Shown one piece after another: positions 1 to 8,631 of a stretch of 64,000 bases of DNA. The position numbers and the translations under genes were made by a program. Positions within the stretch are counted from its first letter, which is position 1, and the number at the start of each line of letters is the position of its first letter. The stretch is from Gemmiger sp. An194 (GTDB lineage: Bacteria > Bacillota > Clostridia > Oscillospirales > Ruminococcaceae), in NCBI RefSeq assembly GCF_002160145.1, contig NZ_NFKA01000003.1:1-64000 (forward strand). The letters are read 5' to 3'. Under the pieces are notes generated by a model. That model was not told the origin of the DNA and made no database searches. It saw only the letters and a list, made by a program, of their open reading frames with translations.

Positions 1-240
1 CTCCAGAAATTCCTCCGGCAGCCGCTCCAGCTCCCGCAGAAGGAAGCTGTCGTAAAAATTTTCCGGCATGCTCTGCAGCCCACCGTTCAGGCAAACCCGC
101 AGGGGCGCGTTCTCCCGCTGCAGCTCCTTCCAGCGCCCGGCGCAGGCCTGTCCACGGATGATGGTTTCATACTGTTTATAGCACGAAGCAAAGCGGCTGT
201 CAAAGCGCACCGGCACAAAAAAGGGCGCCGATGAAACCAT
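1..240 (-). CDS. Unknown protein, N-terminal part only (runs off left edge)
   Basis: Open reading frame on the minus strand starting at ATG 240 and continuing past position 1, so only the first 80 residues are visible. A purine-rich AAAGGG lies about five bases upstream. The residues include MVSSAPFFVPVRFD near the start and an Arg/Glu-rich FLLRELERLPEEFLE stretch at the edge. No family is recognised. The gene lies about 60 bp downstream of the blaR1-like stop codon in the same direction, so it could be co-transcribed with that gene. Codon use and GC content match the neighbours. The reading frame is clear, but the function is unknown. Confidence 0.5.
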   Translation of the reverse strand, partial: MVSSAPFFVPVRFDSRFASCYKQYETIIRGQACAGRWKELQRENAPLRVCLNGGLQSMPENFYDSFLLRELERLPEEFLE

Positions 241-300
241 CAGCACCCTTTGGCCGGTGTGGCCGGTATATACTTGGGGGTTCGCGCAGAATGGGCTTGC

Positions 301-3300
301 TCAGGCCTCGCTGGTGGTGATGCCGTTTTTGTCCACCGTGTAGCGCCGCCATTTGCCCGAGGTGCTGCCCTTCGGCTCGCTGTTCAGGCAGAGCACCAGC
401 TCCATGGACGCCGCGTCTTCCGGGCTGGAATGGGTCACCAGCCAGCCCTCTTCGTCCCGGTAATCGATGGTGAAGGTCTGGTACACGCTCACCTGCCCGG
501 CAAAGGCCTTTACAAACTCCGGGTTGGCGGCCTGACTGTCCCGGTAGTAGAGTTGCAGATAGATCTCGTCCTCGGCCAGGGTCACGTCCTCGGGGGGCTG
601 AATCTGCAAAGCCACCAGATCCTGGGTGCGGCCGTCCAGCTCCAGCGAGCCCTGGGCGCGCACCCGGCCCGCCGGGTAGCCCTCGCCGCCCAGCGTTTCG
701 ATGGGCATGGGGGTGGGCGTGGGGCTGAGCGTGGACTGGCTGGCCACCCAGTTCTCATACTGCTGCTCGGCCTCATCCGCCCGCGCCTGCTGGTCGGCTT
801 CCGGGCGGATGGGGGTGGGGGTAGGCGCAAGCGGTGTGCCGGACAGGCCCAGCCGGAACTGCACCCAGCCGCCCAGCACCGTGTTCTTTGCCTCCATCTT
901 CCAATCGGACCCGGACATGGTTTCAGCGTTCACCGTCGCCTGCTGGCCGGGCTGCCAGCCCTGGCTCACGAAGGCATCCGGCAGACCGGCGGACACGATG
1001 GTCCAGCTGCCCCGGCTCTCGTTGTAGCGCAAGAGGCGCAGCTCCCACTCGCCGGATTCGGCGGTTTCGGGGATGGTCACGGTGAGGGGGCCGCCCTGGC
1101 TGTACTGAATGCCCTCCAGCAGGGCGTCCAGCCGCCGGTTGAATTCCTCGGTCTGCGCCGGTTCCACATCGTAGAACTCATAATCCGCCTGGGGGGCGGC
1201 GCTGCCCGAGTCGTCGGGCGCAGGGATCACCGTGGGCAGCGGCTGGGCCGAAGCGGGCAGCCAGATCTTCTGCTCTTCCCGCGTCGTCTTGTCCCGCAGC
1301 AAGAGCACCGGCTGAACATTGCCCCGGCCCGCGCCGTTCACGGTGATGGTATCGCCCGGCTGCCAGGTCTGGCCGGTGAACAGCCCCTGCTCATCGCTGA
1401 CCATGGTGATGTCGGCGCTGCTGCGGTTCAGCTTCAGGCGGATTCCCCGCTCGCCCCAGCTGATTTCCGAGAACATGAAGGTGCTCCCGTTGGCCCAGCC
1501 GAAGCGCAGCTCCACCTCGTTGGGGGAAAGGTCCGCCGGAATGGTGAAGGTGAAGTTCTGCTCCTGCCAGATGCAGCTGGCCCACAGCTGCTCCAGCGCC
1601 TGCTGGCGCCCGGTTTGCTCCCGCTCGGAGGCCGGATATTCGGCGATCAGCTCCGCGTCGGTTCTGGTCCGAATGGTCTGATGGGCGGTTTGGTCGCCGT
1701 AGATGCCGGTTGCCATCGAGAACACATCATGCACCGCGATGGCCATATTCCCGGTCAGCACATCCTGGCCGGGCTCATTGCTCAGCCGGACGATCAGGGT
1801 GACCGGGCCGTCGATCAGGCAGTCGGCGGGCACAAGATAACTCTGGCCCGGCTGCCAGTCCTGACTGGTGAACACCTCCGGCAGGCCCTGGGTGAGGGGC
1901 TCGCCCTCGCCGCCGTCCAGCCGCCAGAGAGTGAGATGCCAGTCCTCCCCGGTCCAGCCCGCGACGGCTGGGATGGTGAACCGGATGCCGCCCTCCGCCG
2001 ACTGCAGGCTGCCCACCAGCTGCTGCAGCACATCGTCCTGTATCGACGCAGTGGCCGACTCGGGGGTATTGTATTCGGGGGTCTCCTCCGGCTGGGCCGA
2101 GAGCTCGCCGCTCCGCCAGTCGTACCAGACCGAGTCGCCGTTTGACTGGTAGAGATGCACCTCCAACAGCTGCACGGTGTCGTCGGCGGTGGGGCGGGCG
2201 TAGTCTCCCATGCTGCCGTCCGCAAATTGGGCGATCACCTGAATGGGCTGCCGGTTGGACAGCCGCCCCTCGTAATGCAGGGTGTTTTCGGCGGTGTTGT
2301 CCCGTTTGCTGTTCCAGTAATAGAGCCTGAACCAGCCCTGACCGTCCCGCAGGCTCTCGCCCTCGGGGGCCGCGCTGGCCTGCACCAGAATGATCTCCTG
2401 GGTGCCGCTCTCCTGCTGCCAGCTCACCCGGCGGCGCACGGTCTCGCCCTCGCCGATCAGCTCGTCGGCGCTGGCGATGGTCTTTTCTCTCGCTCCGGTG
2501 AAGGTGCAGGCGGTGAGCAGCACCGCGCCCGCCAGCGTCAGGGCGATGGCGGCCCGCCGGGGCTTTTTCGCGGTGACAATAGCCTTTAACCGCTGCTGCA
2601 TGGAATGGGCGGTGCCGCTCATGGAGGTGGCGGCCAGCAGCGCGGTGCCCGGCGCGCGCCGGGGAATCAGCTCCACCAGGCAGCGGCCGTAGTCCCGCCG
2701 CCGGGCTTCTTCCATGGCGGCGGTGACCGCCTCGTCGCAGGCAAGCTCACAGTCCCGCTTGGAGACCGCCGCCGCCCACCAGACCAGCGGGTCGAACCAG
2801 TATGCCGCCAGAACAAAGCAGCGCAGCGCGCCCCAGAGGTGGTCTTTGTGGCGATGGTGGGCCTTCTCATGGGCCAGCACGAACTCCAGCCGGTCGGGGC
2901 TTTGCAGCGCCGCCGGGTTCAGGTAGATGGCCGGATGAATCAGCCCGTGCAGGCAGGGGCTGGCCAGATCGTGGCACAGGTAGACCGGCAGGCCGCCGGT
3001 GCGTTCCGGGGTAATATCCAGCAGACACCGTTCCCGGCGCAGCCGCAGCGAAAACCGCAGGTTGGCCCAGACCAGCGCCCCGCCGGTGAGCACAGCGCCC
3101 GCCGCCCAGACCACAGGCAGCAGTGCCGCCGGGTTCAGCGACCATTCCGGGTGCGCTTCGCTGCCGGAGGTACCGGCAGCAATCTCCGCGACGCCGCCGG
3201 AAATTCCCGCCTGAGCGCCGCCGGTTTCGGCGGGCTGAGCAAGGTCGGTTTCCGGGGCAGTATCGGTTTCATTTTGCATTGCCGTGTCCACCGGGACAGG

Positions 3301-3534
3301 CAGCGTCTCGCCGGAAAATTCTTCCGGGCGGGTCAGGCTGACCTGTGCGGTGTCCGGCAAAGCGTTCAGCACGCTGGCCCGGCTCTGGGGCAGGCTGACC
3401 GGCAGCAGCAGCCGCAGCAGCACAAGGCCCCACAGGGCGTACTGCATCCGGCGGCTGATGCGCCCGGCCAGCAGCGCCCGCGCCGCCAGCACGGCCAGAA
3501 TCAGCAGGCTGGAGGTAATGAGCAGCTCGAGCAT
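301..3534 (-). CDS. BlaR1/MecR1-like M56 metallopeptidase sensor with repeated extracellular C-terminal domains
   Basis: Membrane sensor-protease of the BlaR1/MecR1 (peptidase M56) type, 1077 aa. Hydrophobic segments lie near residues 3-22, 32-48 and 138-157, and again near 240-258. The zinc motif HEKAH is at about 222-226, with downstream CELACDEA (about 262-269) supplying the third ligand. After the last membrane segment come about 730 residues that do not look like the penicillin-binding domain of BlaR1. They contain at least three copies of a unit ending in F-x-S/G-Q-x-W-Q-P-G, so the ligand is probably not a beta-lactam. The gene starts 4 bp after blaI stops, a standard repressor/sensor operon in which sensor proteolysis relieves repression. 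Family membership is secure from the peptidase core; the ligand is unknown. Confidence 0.85.
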   Translation of the reverse strand: MLELLITSSLLILAVLAARALLAGRISRRMQYALWGLVLLRLLLPVSLPQSRASVLNALPDTAQVSLTRPEEFSGETLPVPVDTAMQNETDTAPETDLAQPAETGGAQAGISGGVAEIAAGTSGSEAHPEWSLNPAALLPVVWAAGAVLTGGALVWANLRFSLRLRRERCLLDITPERTGGLPVYLCHDLASPCLHGLIHPAIYLNPAALQSPDRLEFVLAHEKAHHRHKDHLWGALRCFVLAAYWFDPLVWWAAAVSKRDCELACDEAVTAAMEEARRRDYGRCLVELIPRRAPGTALLAATSMSGTAHSMQQRLKAIVTAKKPRRAAIALTLAGAVLLTACTFTGAREKTIASADELIGEGETVRRRVSWQQESGTQEIILVQASAAPEGESLRDGQGWFRLYYWNSKRDNTAENTLHYEGRLSNRQPIQVIAQFADGSMGDYARPTADDTVQLLEVHLYQSNGDSVWYDWRSGELSAQPEETPEYNTPESATASIQDDVLQQLVGSLQSAEGGIRFTIPAVAGWTGEDWHLTLWRLDGGEGEPLTQGLPEVFTSQDWQPGQSYLVPADCLIDGPVTLIVRLSNEPGQDVLTGNMAIAVHDVFSMATGIYGDQTAHQTIRTRTDAELIAEYPASEREQTGRQQALEQLWASCIWQEQNFTFTIPADLSPNEVELRFGWANGSTFMFSEISWGERGIRLKLNRSSADITMVSDEQGLFTGQTWQPGDTITVNGAGRGNVQPVLLLRDKTTREEQKIWLPASAQPLPTVIPAPDDSGSAAPQADYEFYDVEPAQTEEFNRRLDALLEGIQYSQGGPLTVTIPETAESGEWELRLLRYNESRGSWTIVSAGLPDAFVSQGWQPGQQATVNAETMSGSDWKMEAKNTVLGGWVQFRLGLSGTPLAPTPTPIRPEADQQARADEAEQQYENWVASQSTLSPTPTPMPIETLGGEGYPAGRVRAQGSLELDGRTQDLVALQIQPPEDVTLAEDEIYLQLYYRDSQAANPEFVKAFAGQVSVYQTFTIDYRDEEGWLVTHSSPEDAASMELVLCLNSEPKGSTSGKWRRYTVDKNGITTSEA

Positions 3535-3538
3535 ACGA

Positions 3539-3919
3539 TCACTCTCCTTTTTCGCCGGGGGCCTCTTCCAGAATCTTCAGCAGCTGGGCGCGCTCGCTTT
3601 CGCTGATGCCCTTCTGCTCCACAAAGGCGTTGACCAGAAGGCCCAGGCTGCCGCCGTAGATGCGGTCCAAAAGGCTCTCGGTCTCCCGCAGGGCCACCCC
3701 GGCCTTTTCCACCGCCGGGTAATACTCCTTGGCCCGGCCGCCCTCCTCGTGGCGCACCGCGCCCTTGGCCTCCAGCCGGTTGAGCATGGTGATGACGGTG
3801 TGCTTGGACCAGCCGGTGTCATCGGCCAGGTCGGCCACCAGCTGGGTGATGGTGCGGGGGGCATTTTGCCACAGCTGATTCATCAGCTTCCACTCCCCGG
3901 CAGACAGTTCCACATTCAT
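3539..3919 (-). CDS. blaI: BlaI/MecI-family winged-helix repressor
   Basis: Small dimeric DNA-binding repressor of 126 aa, the normal BlaI/MecI length. The start is ATG 3919 because GGGAGG sits eight bases upstream; a TTG six codons earlier would overlap that ribosome site. The N-terminal winged helix carries the family pattern, including SAGEWKLMNQLW and HTVITMLNRLEAKG. The C-terminal part is helical and should form the dimer and the protease-sensitive region. It is the first gene of the operon with the M56 sensor. Its promoter contains two inverted repeats that fit an autoregulatory operator. Regulation of this pair is well supported; the inducer is not. Confidence 0.9.
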   Translation of the reverse strand: MNVELSAGEWKLMNQLWQNAPRTITQLVADLADDTGWSKHTVITMLNRLEAKGAVRHEEGGRAKEYYPAVEKAGVALRETESLLDRIYGGSLGLLVNAFVEQKGISESERAQLLKILEEAPGEKGE

Positions 3920-3940
3920 GCTTGTTCCCTCCCTCAAAAA

Positions 3941-3992
3941 GGTAGTCTCTTGTCTACCCTAAGCATAACAGACAGGTAGACAGCTGTCAACC
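3941..3992 (-). promoter_or_regulatory. blaI promoter with two operator palindromes
   Basis: On the minus strand, -35 TTGACA (3985-3990) and -10 TATGCT (3962-3967) are exactly 17 bp apart. Operator 1, GGTAGACAGCTGTCAACC (3975-3992), is a near-perfect palindrome overlapping the -35. Operator 2 (3941-3958) has GGTAG and CTACC arms and lies over the expected start of transcription. The half-site GGTAGAC is shared. This is the layout expected for BlaI-type autorepression. Confidence 0.8.
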
Positions 3993-4030
3993 AAAATTTT
4001 TAAATTCCCTTTCCCCCCGCCCGTCGGGCG

Positions 4031-4073
4031 TAAAAAAAGCGCCCGTGCCAAAGCACGAGCGCTTTCTTTATTC
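4031..4073 (-). terminator. Rho-independent terminator of the TPM/LemA operon
   Basis: AGCGCCCGTGC and GCACGAGCGCT arms with a CAAA loop. On the minus strand the hairpin is followed by seven T. It sits just downstream of the last TPM-domain gene. Confidence 0.85.
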
Positions 4074-4104
4074 AGTTTTCTGCAGCAGGGAGCCACACAG
4101 GCCA

Positions 4105-5211
4105 TCAGCCCCGGCCCGCGCCGCCGCCGCGGGAGCCGCCGCCCCCGAAGCCGGAGCGTCCACCGCCGGAACGGCCCACACCGGAACCACCGCCGGAGCG
4201 TCCACCGCCCATACGGCCCGCACCCGAGCCGGAGGAACGACCGCCGCCGAACCGGCTGGAATCCGGCTTTTTCTCCGCCGGGCGTTCCGAGCGCCCGCCG
4301 CCGAAGATGCTCTGCTTTTTCGGCGGCGGAGGCGGGGGCGGAGGCGGAGGCGGCATTCTGTGCCTGCGCCGGTCCCGCCGGTCGTAGCGGTCAGTCTCCA
4401 CAGGGTAGGGCACATACACCACATCCGGCCCGTCGGAGGTGTCGGTGGTGGTGCGGGTGGTATACACCGGTGTGCTGCTCTCTCTCGCCATCCGTTTGAG
4501 CGCCCAGATCAGAAGCAATACAAAGGGAGAAAGAACGAGCGCTGCAAACAGGTAAGCCAGAACCGTTGCCGCAAAGGGAACATCCTCTTCCTCTGCCTGC
4601 ACCGGTGCCTGGGTGGCCAGGGGCTGCTGCGTGGGCTGCGGGGCCACCGGTGCCACCGCCGCCGCGCTATCCGGCACACTGGCCGGTTCACTGACTGCGG
4701 GTGTTTCGGCGGAAAGGCCATACATGGCGCGCAGGCTCTCGGCCACCGCGCCGGTGAATTCGGTCACACAGGCATCGTAATCCGCCGCCGCAAAGCCCGG
4801 CTCGGCGGACTCGTTCAGCATGGTCTGCAGGTCGGCGGCAAGGTCGCTGCCCTCCAGCCCCGCGCCCAGGGCGCAGTAGTAGTTCTGGTCGTCGATGGCC
4901 AGCAGGAACAGCACGCCGTTGTTCTGCTCGGCGCTGCCCACGCCCCAGGTATCGAACACACCATAGGTGTAATCGTCGATGTACTCCTCGCCGGTGGTGC
5001 TCACCGTGAGCACGGCGATCTGGGCGCCACTTGCTTCCAGCGAGGCGTTCAGCTCGTCCACTGCCTGAATGGTGGCTTCGCTTAATACGCCCGCCTCGTC
5101 CTTGGTAAAATTCTCCTGGGGCGCCGCCGGATAACCGGCCGCAAACACCGCTGTGCTCAGCAGCGCCGCCAGAAGTGCGGCTGCCGCCAGCCGCACCGCG
5201 TTTTTCTTCAA
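4105..5211 (-). CDS. TPM-domain membrane-anchored protein (YgcG-like) with Gly-rich tail
   Basis: Secreted or membrane-anchored TPM-domain protein of 368 aa. The start is TTG 5211, preceded by AGGAGAGG at six bases; no ATG is suitably placed. A signal peptide ending AVFAAG is followed by the TPM fold (about residues 30-190), which includes ASGAQIAVLTVSTTG, WGVG and GVLFLLAIDDQNYYCALG. A membrane segment near 230-252 precedes a basic stretch, a polyproline run and a Gly/Arg/Ser-rich tail ending SRGGGAGRG. The upstream neighbour at 5259-6143 is a paralogue with the same tail. TPM proteins often occur with LemA, as here, and are thought to act in envelope or membrane-complex maintenance. The exact role is unknown. 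Confidence 0.8.
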   Translation of the reverse strand: MKKNAVRLAAAALLAALLSTAVFAAGYPAAPQENFTKDEAGVLSEATIQAVDELNASLEASGAQIAVLTVSTTGEEYIDDYTYGVFDTWGVGSAEQNNGVLFLLAIDDQNYYCALGAGLEGSDLAADLQTMLNESAEPGFAAADYDACVTEFTGAVAESLRAMYGLSAETPAVSEPASVPDSAAAVAPVAPQPTQQPLATQAPVQAEEEDVPFAATVLAYLFAALVLSPFVLLLIWALKRMARESSTPVYTTRTTTDTSDGPDVVYVPYPVETDRYDRRDRRRHRMPPPPPPPPPPPKKQSIFGGGRSERPAEKKPDSSRFGGGRSSGSGAGRMGGGRSGGGSGVGRSGGGRSGFGGGGSRGGGAGRG

Positions 5212-5258
5212 TGGAATCCTCTCCTCACATCGCTGTTGGCAGATGGGTTCTCCGGGCC

Positions 5259-6143
5259 TTAGCCGCGGCCGGCGCCGCCGCCGCGGGAGCCGCCGCCCCC
5301 GAAGCCGCCGAAGCCTCCGCCGCCAAAACCACCGCCGCCGAAGCCGCCTCCGCCAAAGCCGCCTCCGCCAAAGCCGCCTCCGAAGCCGCCCGGCGGGGGC
5401 CGGTGGTAGGGCCGGTGATGATAGCGGGGACGGCTGTAGCCGCCCAGGAACAGGGGCCAGAACACCACGTCACGGCCACGGCCGCCGCCACCACCGCCGC
5501 CGCCACGGCCGCCGCGGCTGCTCAGGGCAATGGCCACCACGATCAGCACCACGGTGACGATCAGGATCAGCATGGTTTCGGCATTGTCGTCGTTTTCCAC
5601 CGGCTTCGGCTGAGGCTGCCCCTCGCCCGGGGTGATGCCGTACAGGCTGCACAGCTCGCTGTACACAGCGCCGGTGAACTCGGTCACGCAGGCGTCATAG
5701 TCGCCCTTGGCAAAGCCGGGCTCGGCGTAGTCGTTCAGCAGGCTTTTCAGCCGGCTGTAGGTGATTTCACCCTCAAGGCCGGTGCCCAGGGTGCAGTAGT
5801 AGTTCTGATCGCCGGTCACCAGCAAGAACAGCACGCCGTTTTGCTTTTTCTTGTCGCCGATGCCCCACTCGTTGAACACCTGCAGGGCGTAGTCGTCGAT
5901 GCTCAAGTTCCCGGTGAAGTCCACCGTGAGCACAGCGATCTGGGCCCCGGTGGAGGAAAGGGCGTTGTTGTAGCCGTCCACCGTGCTGATGGTTTCCTGA
6001 CTGAGTACGCCCGCCTGGTCCAGCACCGCATGGCCGCTGGGGGCGGCGGGAATGTCGGCCGCGAAGGCCGGAAGGGCCAGCGCGGTCAGCAGAATGGCCG
6101 ACAGCACAAGGCCGGTCAGCCGCCGTTTGATTGCCTGTTTCAT
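5259..6143 (-). CDS. TPM-domain protein (YgcG-like), paralogue with GGGF repeat tail
   Basis: TPM-domain protein of 294 aa. The start is ATG 6143, which overlaps the lemA stop by four bases (ATGA) and indicates translational coupling. Signal peptide (ALPAFAADIP), TPM domain (about residues 25-175) with SSTGAQIAVLTVDFTG and GVLFLLVTGDQNYYCTLG, a membrane segment near 190-207, then a Gly-rich tail built from tandem GGGFGG units ending SRGGGAGRG. The tail shares its last residues with the neighbouring paralogue at 4105-5211, which suggests gene duplication. The encoded Gly repeats explain the repetitive DNA at about 5265-5400. Family call is firm; function is inferred only from the LemA context. 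Confidence 0.82.
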   Translation of the reverse strand: MKQAIKRRLTGLVLSAILLTALALPAFAADIPAAPSGHAVLDQAGVLSQETISTVDGYNNALSSTGAQIAVLTVDFTGNLSIDDYALQVFNEWGIGDKKKQNGVLFLLVTGDQNYYCTLGTGLEGEITYSRLKSLLNDYAEPGFAKGDYDACVTEFTGAVYSELCSLYGITPGEGQPQPKPVENDDNAETMLILIVTVVLIVVAIALSSRGGRGGGGGGGGRGRDVVFWPLFLGGYSRPRYHHRPYHRPPPGGFGGGFGGGGFGGGGFGGGGFGGGGFGGFGGGGSRGGGAGRG

Positions 6144-6706
6144 GCAAAATACTCCGCTTCGTCCACGCCCCACAGCGCGCCGATCAGGCTGGCCGGGAAG
6201 GCGTTTCGGTCCTTGTTGAACTGCTCGGCTTCTTCGTTATAAGAGCTGTTGCGCAGGATGGTGCCCCGGCTCATGAACTCGGAATGCTGCTCACCGAGCA
6301 GGTCCTTCTGGGTGTCGTCCGCCAGGGGCAGGGCTGCGTCGTACAGCGCCTCCACCGCAGCGTCCAGCGTCTCGTTGGCCGCGTAGGTATCCGCCGGGCC
6401 CAGGGGGGCGCTCAGCGCGTTCACCGCGTCCTCGGCGGCGGTGAGCAGGGTCTGGTCCACTCCGGCGATCTTCTTGGCCACCGTCACCACGTTGGCGGCG
6501 GCGCTCACCCGCTGGTCCAGGTCGGCGGTGATGCTGTATTTGCCGGTGGTAAAGCCCGCCATGGTATCGTTATAATACCCGGCCAGCTTGGCCCCGCCGA
6601 TGCCGAACACGCTCACCGCCAGCAGCACCAGCGCCGCGGCCTGGGGCACGCCGGTCTTTTTCAGCACGGCGGGCAGGTTTTGTTCCAGCTTTGCCAATTG
6701 TTTCAT
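6140..6706 (-). CDS. lemA: LemA-family membrane protein
   Basis: LemA-like protein of 188 aa with one N-terminal membrane helix (AAALVLLAVSVFGIGGAKLA, about 24-43) followed by the helical LemA domain. That domain contains AANVVTVAKKIAGVD and a C-terminal YNEEAEQFNKDRNAFPASLIGALWGVDEAEYF, resembling the family's YN...YN.....FP signature. The gene starts 3 bp after telA stops and overlaps the next TPM gene by 4 bp, so xpaC-telA-lemA-TPM-TPM is one transcription unit. LemA and TPM proteins are commonly encoded together, and a joint envelope role is inferred. The start lacks a strong ribosome site, consistent with coupling. Confidence 0.8.
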   Translation of the reverse strand: MKQLAKLEQNLPAVLKKTGVPQAAALVLLAVSVFGIGGAKLAGYYNDTMAGFTTGKYSITADLDQRVSAAANVVTVAKKIAGVDQTLLTAAEDAVNALSAPLGPADTYAANETLDAAVEALYDAALPLADDTQKDLLGEQHSEFMSRGTILRNSSYNEEAEQFNKDRNAFPASLIGALWGVDEAEYFA

Positions 6707-6709
6707 CTG

Positions 6710-7879
6710 TTAGTGCAACTCCATCAGCTTTTGTTTCAGCTCGCCCTCGATGCGGCCCAGCTCCTGCTCGGCGGCGGCGCGCTTCTGCTTGCCCTCGGTC
6801 TGGATCTTGGCCAGCTCGTCCAGGGTCTCGATTAGGCTCTTGTTAGTCTGCTGCAGGGTCTCGATGTCCACGATGCCCCGCTCGGACTCCTTCGCCGTGT
6901 CGATGGTGCCCTGCTTGAGGGCGGCGGCGTTCTTTTTCAGCAGCTCGTTGGTCATGTCGCTCACGGCGCGCTGGGCGTCGATGGCCTGACGGGAATGGGC
7001 AAGGCCCAGCGCCAGCACCATCTGGCTCTTCCACAGGGGGATGGTGTTCACGATGCTGGTCTGGATCTTCTCCGCCATCATGGTGTCGTTGTTCTGCAGA
7101 AGGCGGATCTGGGGACCCATCTGGATGGAGATGGTGCGGGTGAGCTGCAGGTCGTACAGCTTTTTCTCGAACCGGTCGCACATGTCGGACAGGTCGCGGG
7201 CCGCCTGGGCGTCCTCGGGCAGGCCGCTGGCCTTGGCCTTGTCCATGGCCTGCTTCAGGTCGGTCTCGCGCACCTGGGCCAGCTTCTTCTTGCCGGCCAG
7301 AATGTACATGGTCAGCTCTTTAAAGTAGAGCATGTTCATCTGGTACATCTTGTCCATGAGGGCGATGTCCTTGAGCAGCTGCACCTGATGGGCCTCCAGC
7401 ATGGCCTCGATGCGCTCCACGTTGGTTTCGGCCTTGGCGTACTTGGTCTTCATCTGGTCGATGTTGTTGCCCGCCTTCTTGAAGAAGCCGAAGATGCCCT
7501 TGGACTCCTCTTCCTCGGCGTCGAAGTTTTTCAATTCACCCACCAGGCTGGCCAGGGCTTCGCCCACCTCGCCCAGGTCCTTGGTGCGGACCTTATCCAG
7601 AGCAGCTTCGCTGAAGTCGCCCACCTTTTTCTGGGTAGCTGCGCCGTACTGCAGCACCATCTGGCTGTTGGTCACGTCGATTTTATTGGCGAATTCCTCC
7701 ACCATCTTCTGCTCCTCGGGGCTCAGCTTGGCGGCTTCCTCGGCCAGCGGGTCCGGCGCGGGGGCGGGCTCGGGCTTGGCTTCCTCCTTGGGCTGCTCCA
7801 CCTCCAGCGTGAGGCTGGGCATGGCGGTTGCGTCAAAGCTGTCGAAATTCAGTTCGGGGGTCATCTTGTTGTCGTCCAT
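6710..7879 (-). CDS. telA: TelA/KlaA/YaaN-family toxic-anion-resistance protein
   Basis: Cytoplasmic helical protein of the TelA family, 389 aa. The start is ATG 7879 with AAAGGAAG upstream, not an ATG-like codon 12 codons earlier. An acidic, Pro/Ala-rich N-terminus (PKPEPAPAPDPLAEEAAKL) precedes the conserved helical region containing GIFGFFKKAGNNIDQMKTKY, QLLKDIALMDKMYQMN and SRQAIDAQRAVSDMTNELLKKNA. The family was named for tellurite resistance but is mostly linked to general envelope stress. The upstream partner is XpaC-like, as in Bacillus xpaC-yaaN, and the downstream partner is lemA. Family assignment is secure; a tellurite phenotype should not be assumed. Confidence 0.88.
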   Translation of the reverse strand: MDDNKMTPELNFDSFDATAMPSLTLEVEQPKEEAKPEPAPAPDPLAEEAAKLSPEEQKMVEEFANKIDVTNSQMVLQYGAATQKKVGDFSEAALDKVRTKDLGEVGEALASLVGELKNFDAEEEESKGIFGFFKKAGNNIDQMKTKYAKAETNVERIEAMLEAHQVQLLKDIALMDKMYQMNMLYFKELTMYILAGKKKLAQVRETDLKQAMDKAKASGLPEDAQAARDLSDMCDRFEKKLYDLQLTRTISIQMGPQIRLLQNNDTMMAEKIQTSIVNTIPLWKSQMVLALGLAHSRQAIDAQRAVSDMTNELLKKNAAALKQGTIDTAKESERGIVDIETLQQTNKSLIETLDELAKIQTEGKQKRAAAEQELGRIEGELKQKLMELH

Positions 7880-7950
7880 CTTGATTGCTTCCTTTCTGTT
7901 CTGGCAATGCCGCATCCTTCACGCCGGTCGGCTGGCTGCGGAGTCGCCGT

Positions 7951-8580
7951 TTAGTCCACAAGGCCCTGGCCCTTCAGCATACCGTTCAGCACTTCCAGAT
8001 CGGTGCTGATGTCCAGTGCATCCCTTGCGAACAGGCTGTCCAGCTGATGTTCAAAAGCGGTGGCGATGGTCTGGGCGTTCTGAGCAACCTCGGCCCGCAC
8101 CCCAGCCGCGTTCTCGCCCTGTACGCCCTTCTCTTCCAGCTCGGCGTAAAGAGTGAGGATCTTCACCGCGTCCTGCAGATAGTAATTGGCGAACCGCCGC
8201 ACCTGGGCTGCCTTTTCCGGGTGCTGCTCCACCTCGTTCAGAATGCCGAGGCAGGCCTTTTCCATCCGGTCCATGGCGGCGCTCAGGGGTTCGTCCTCGA
8301 TGCGCACGTTGAGCTGGTGCAGCTCCTTGCGCTTCTGGTCAATGAGGGCCAGCATCTGGTCGGCGTCCTCCTGGCCGGTCATGAAGGGCACCTCCTTACG
8401 ACTGACCACATCCGGGCAGATGCGCCGGGCGGCAAAAAAGCCCGCCACCGAAAGCACCGCCACCACCGCCAGCGCCCACAGCTGATAGATGGGCAGCACC
8501 AGCGCGCCCACCAGCCAGACAAACCCGGCGAAATACCAGGGCAGCACCGACTTGCGGCGCACCTCGATCCATTTGCTCAT
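7951..8580 (-). CDS. xpaC: XpaC-like 5-bromo-4-chloroindolyl phosphate hydrolysis family protein
   Basis: First gene of the envelope operon, 209 aa. ATG 8580 is chosen because GGAGGT lies seven bases upstream. Two adjacent hydrophobic stretches near residues 17-52 (WYFAGFVWLVGALVLPIYQL and WALAVVAVLSVAGFF) form a membrane hairpin. The rest is helical and acidic, with motifs such as EDADQMLALIDQKRKELHQLN and RRFANYYLQDAVKIL. XpaC was named from an indicator-phosphate hydrolysis phenotype; its molecular role is unclear. Pairing with TelA is the conserved context and supports the call. Confidence 0.8.
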   Translation of the reverse strand: MSKWIEVRRKSVLPWYFAGFVWLVGALVLPIYQLWALAVVAVLSVAGFFAARRICPDVVSRKEVPFMTGQEDADQMLALIDQKRKELHQLNVRIEDEPLSAAMDRMEKACLGILNEVEQHPEKAAQVRRFANYYLQDAVKILTLYAELEEKGVQGENAAGVRAEVAQNAQTIATAFEHQLDSLFARDALDISTDLEVLNGMLKGQGLVD

Positions 8581-8631
8581 ACTTGTTACCTCCAACACCG
8601 CGCCAAAAGCGTGCTGTATCTTTATTCTTTT

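Noticed and set aside
250-3606. Long plus-strand open frames opposite the blaR1-like gene
   Set aside because: They are antisense shadows of a GC-rich gene. The minus-strand protein has recognisable motifs; the plus-strand translations have none.
5265-5400. Short tandem repeats that could be a microsatellite or array
   Set aside because: They encode the Gly-rich tail of the TPM protein in frame; the unit is codon-based, not a non-coding repeat.
7400-7900. Tellurite-resistance function for the TelA-like gene
   Set aside because: Family naming is historical; the operon context suggests an envelope role.
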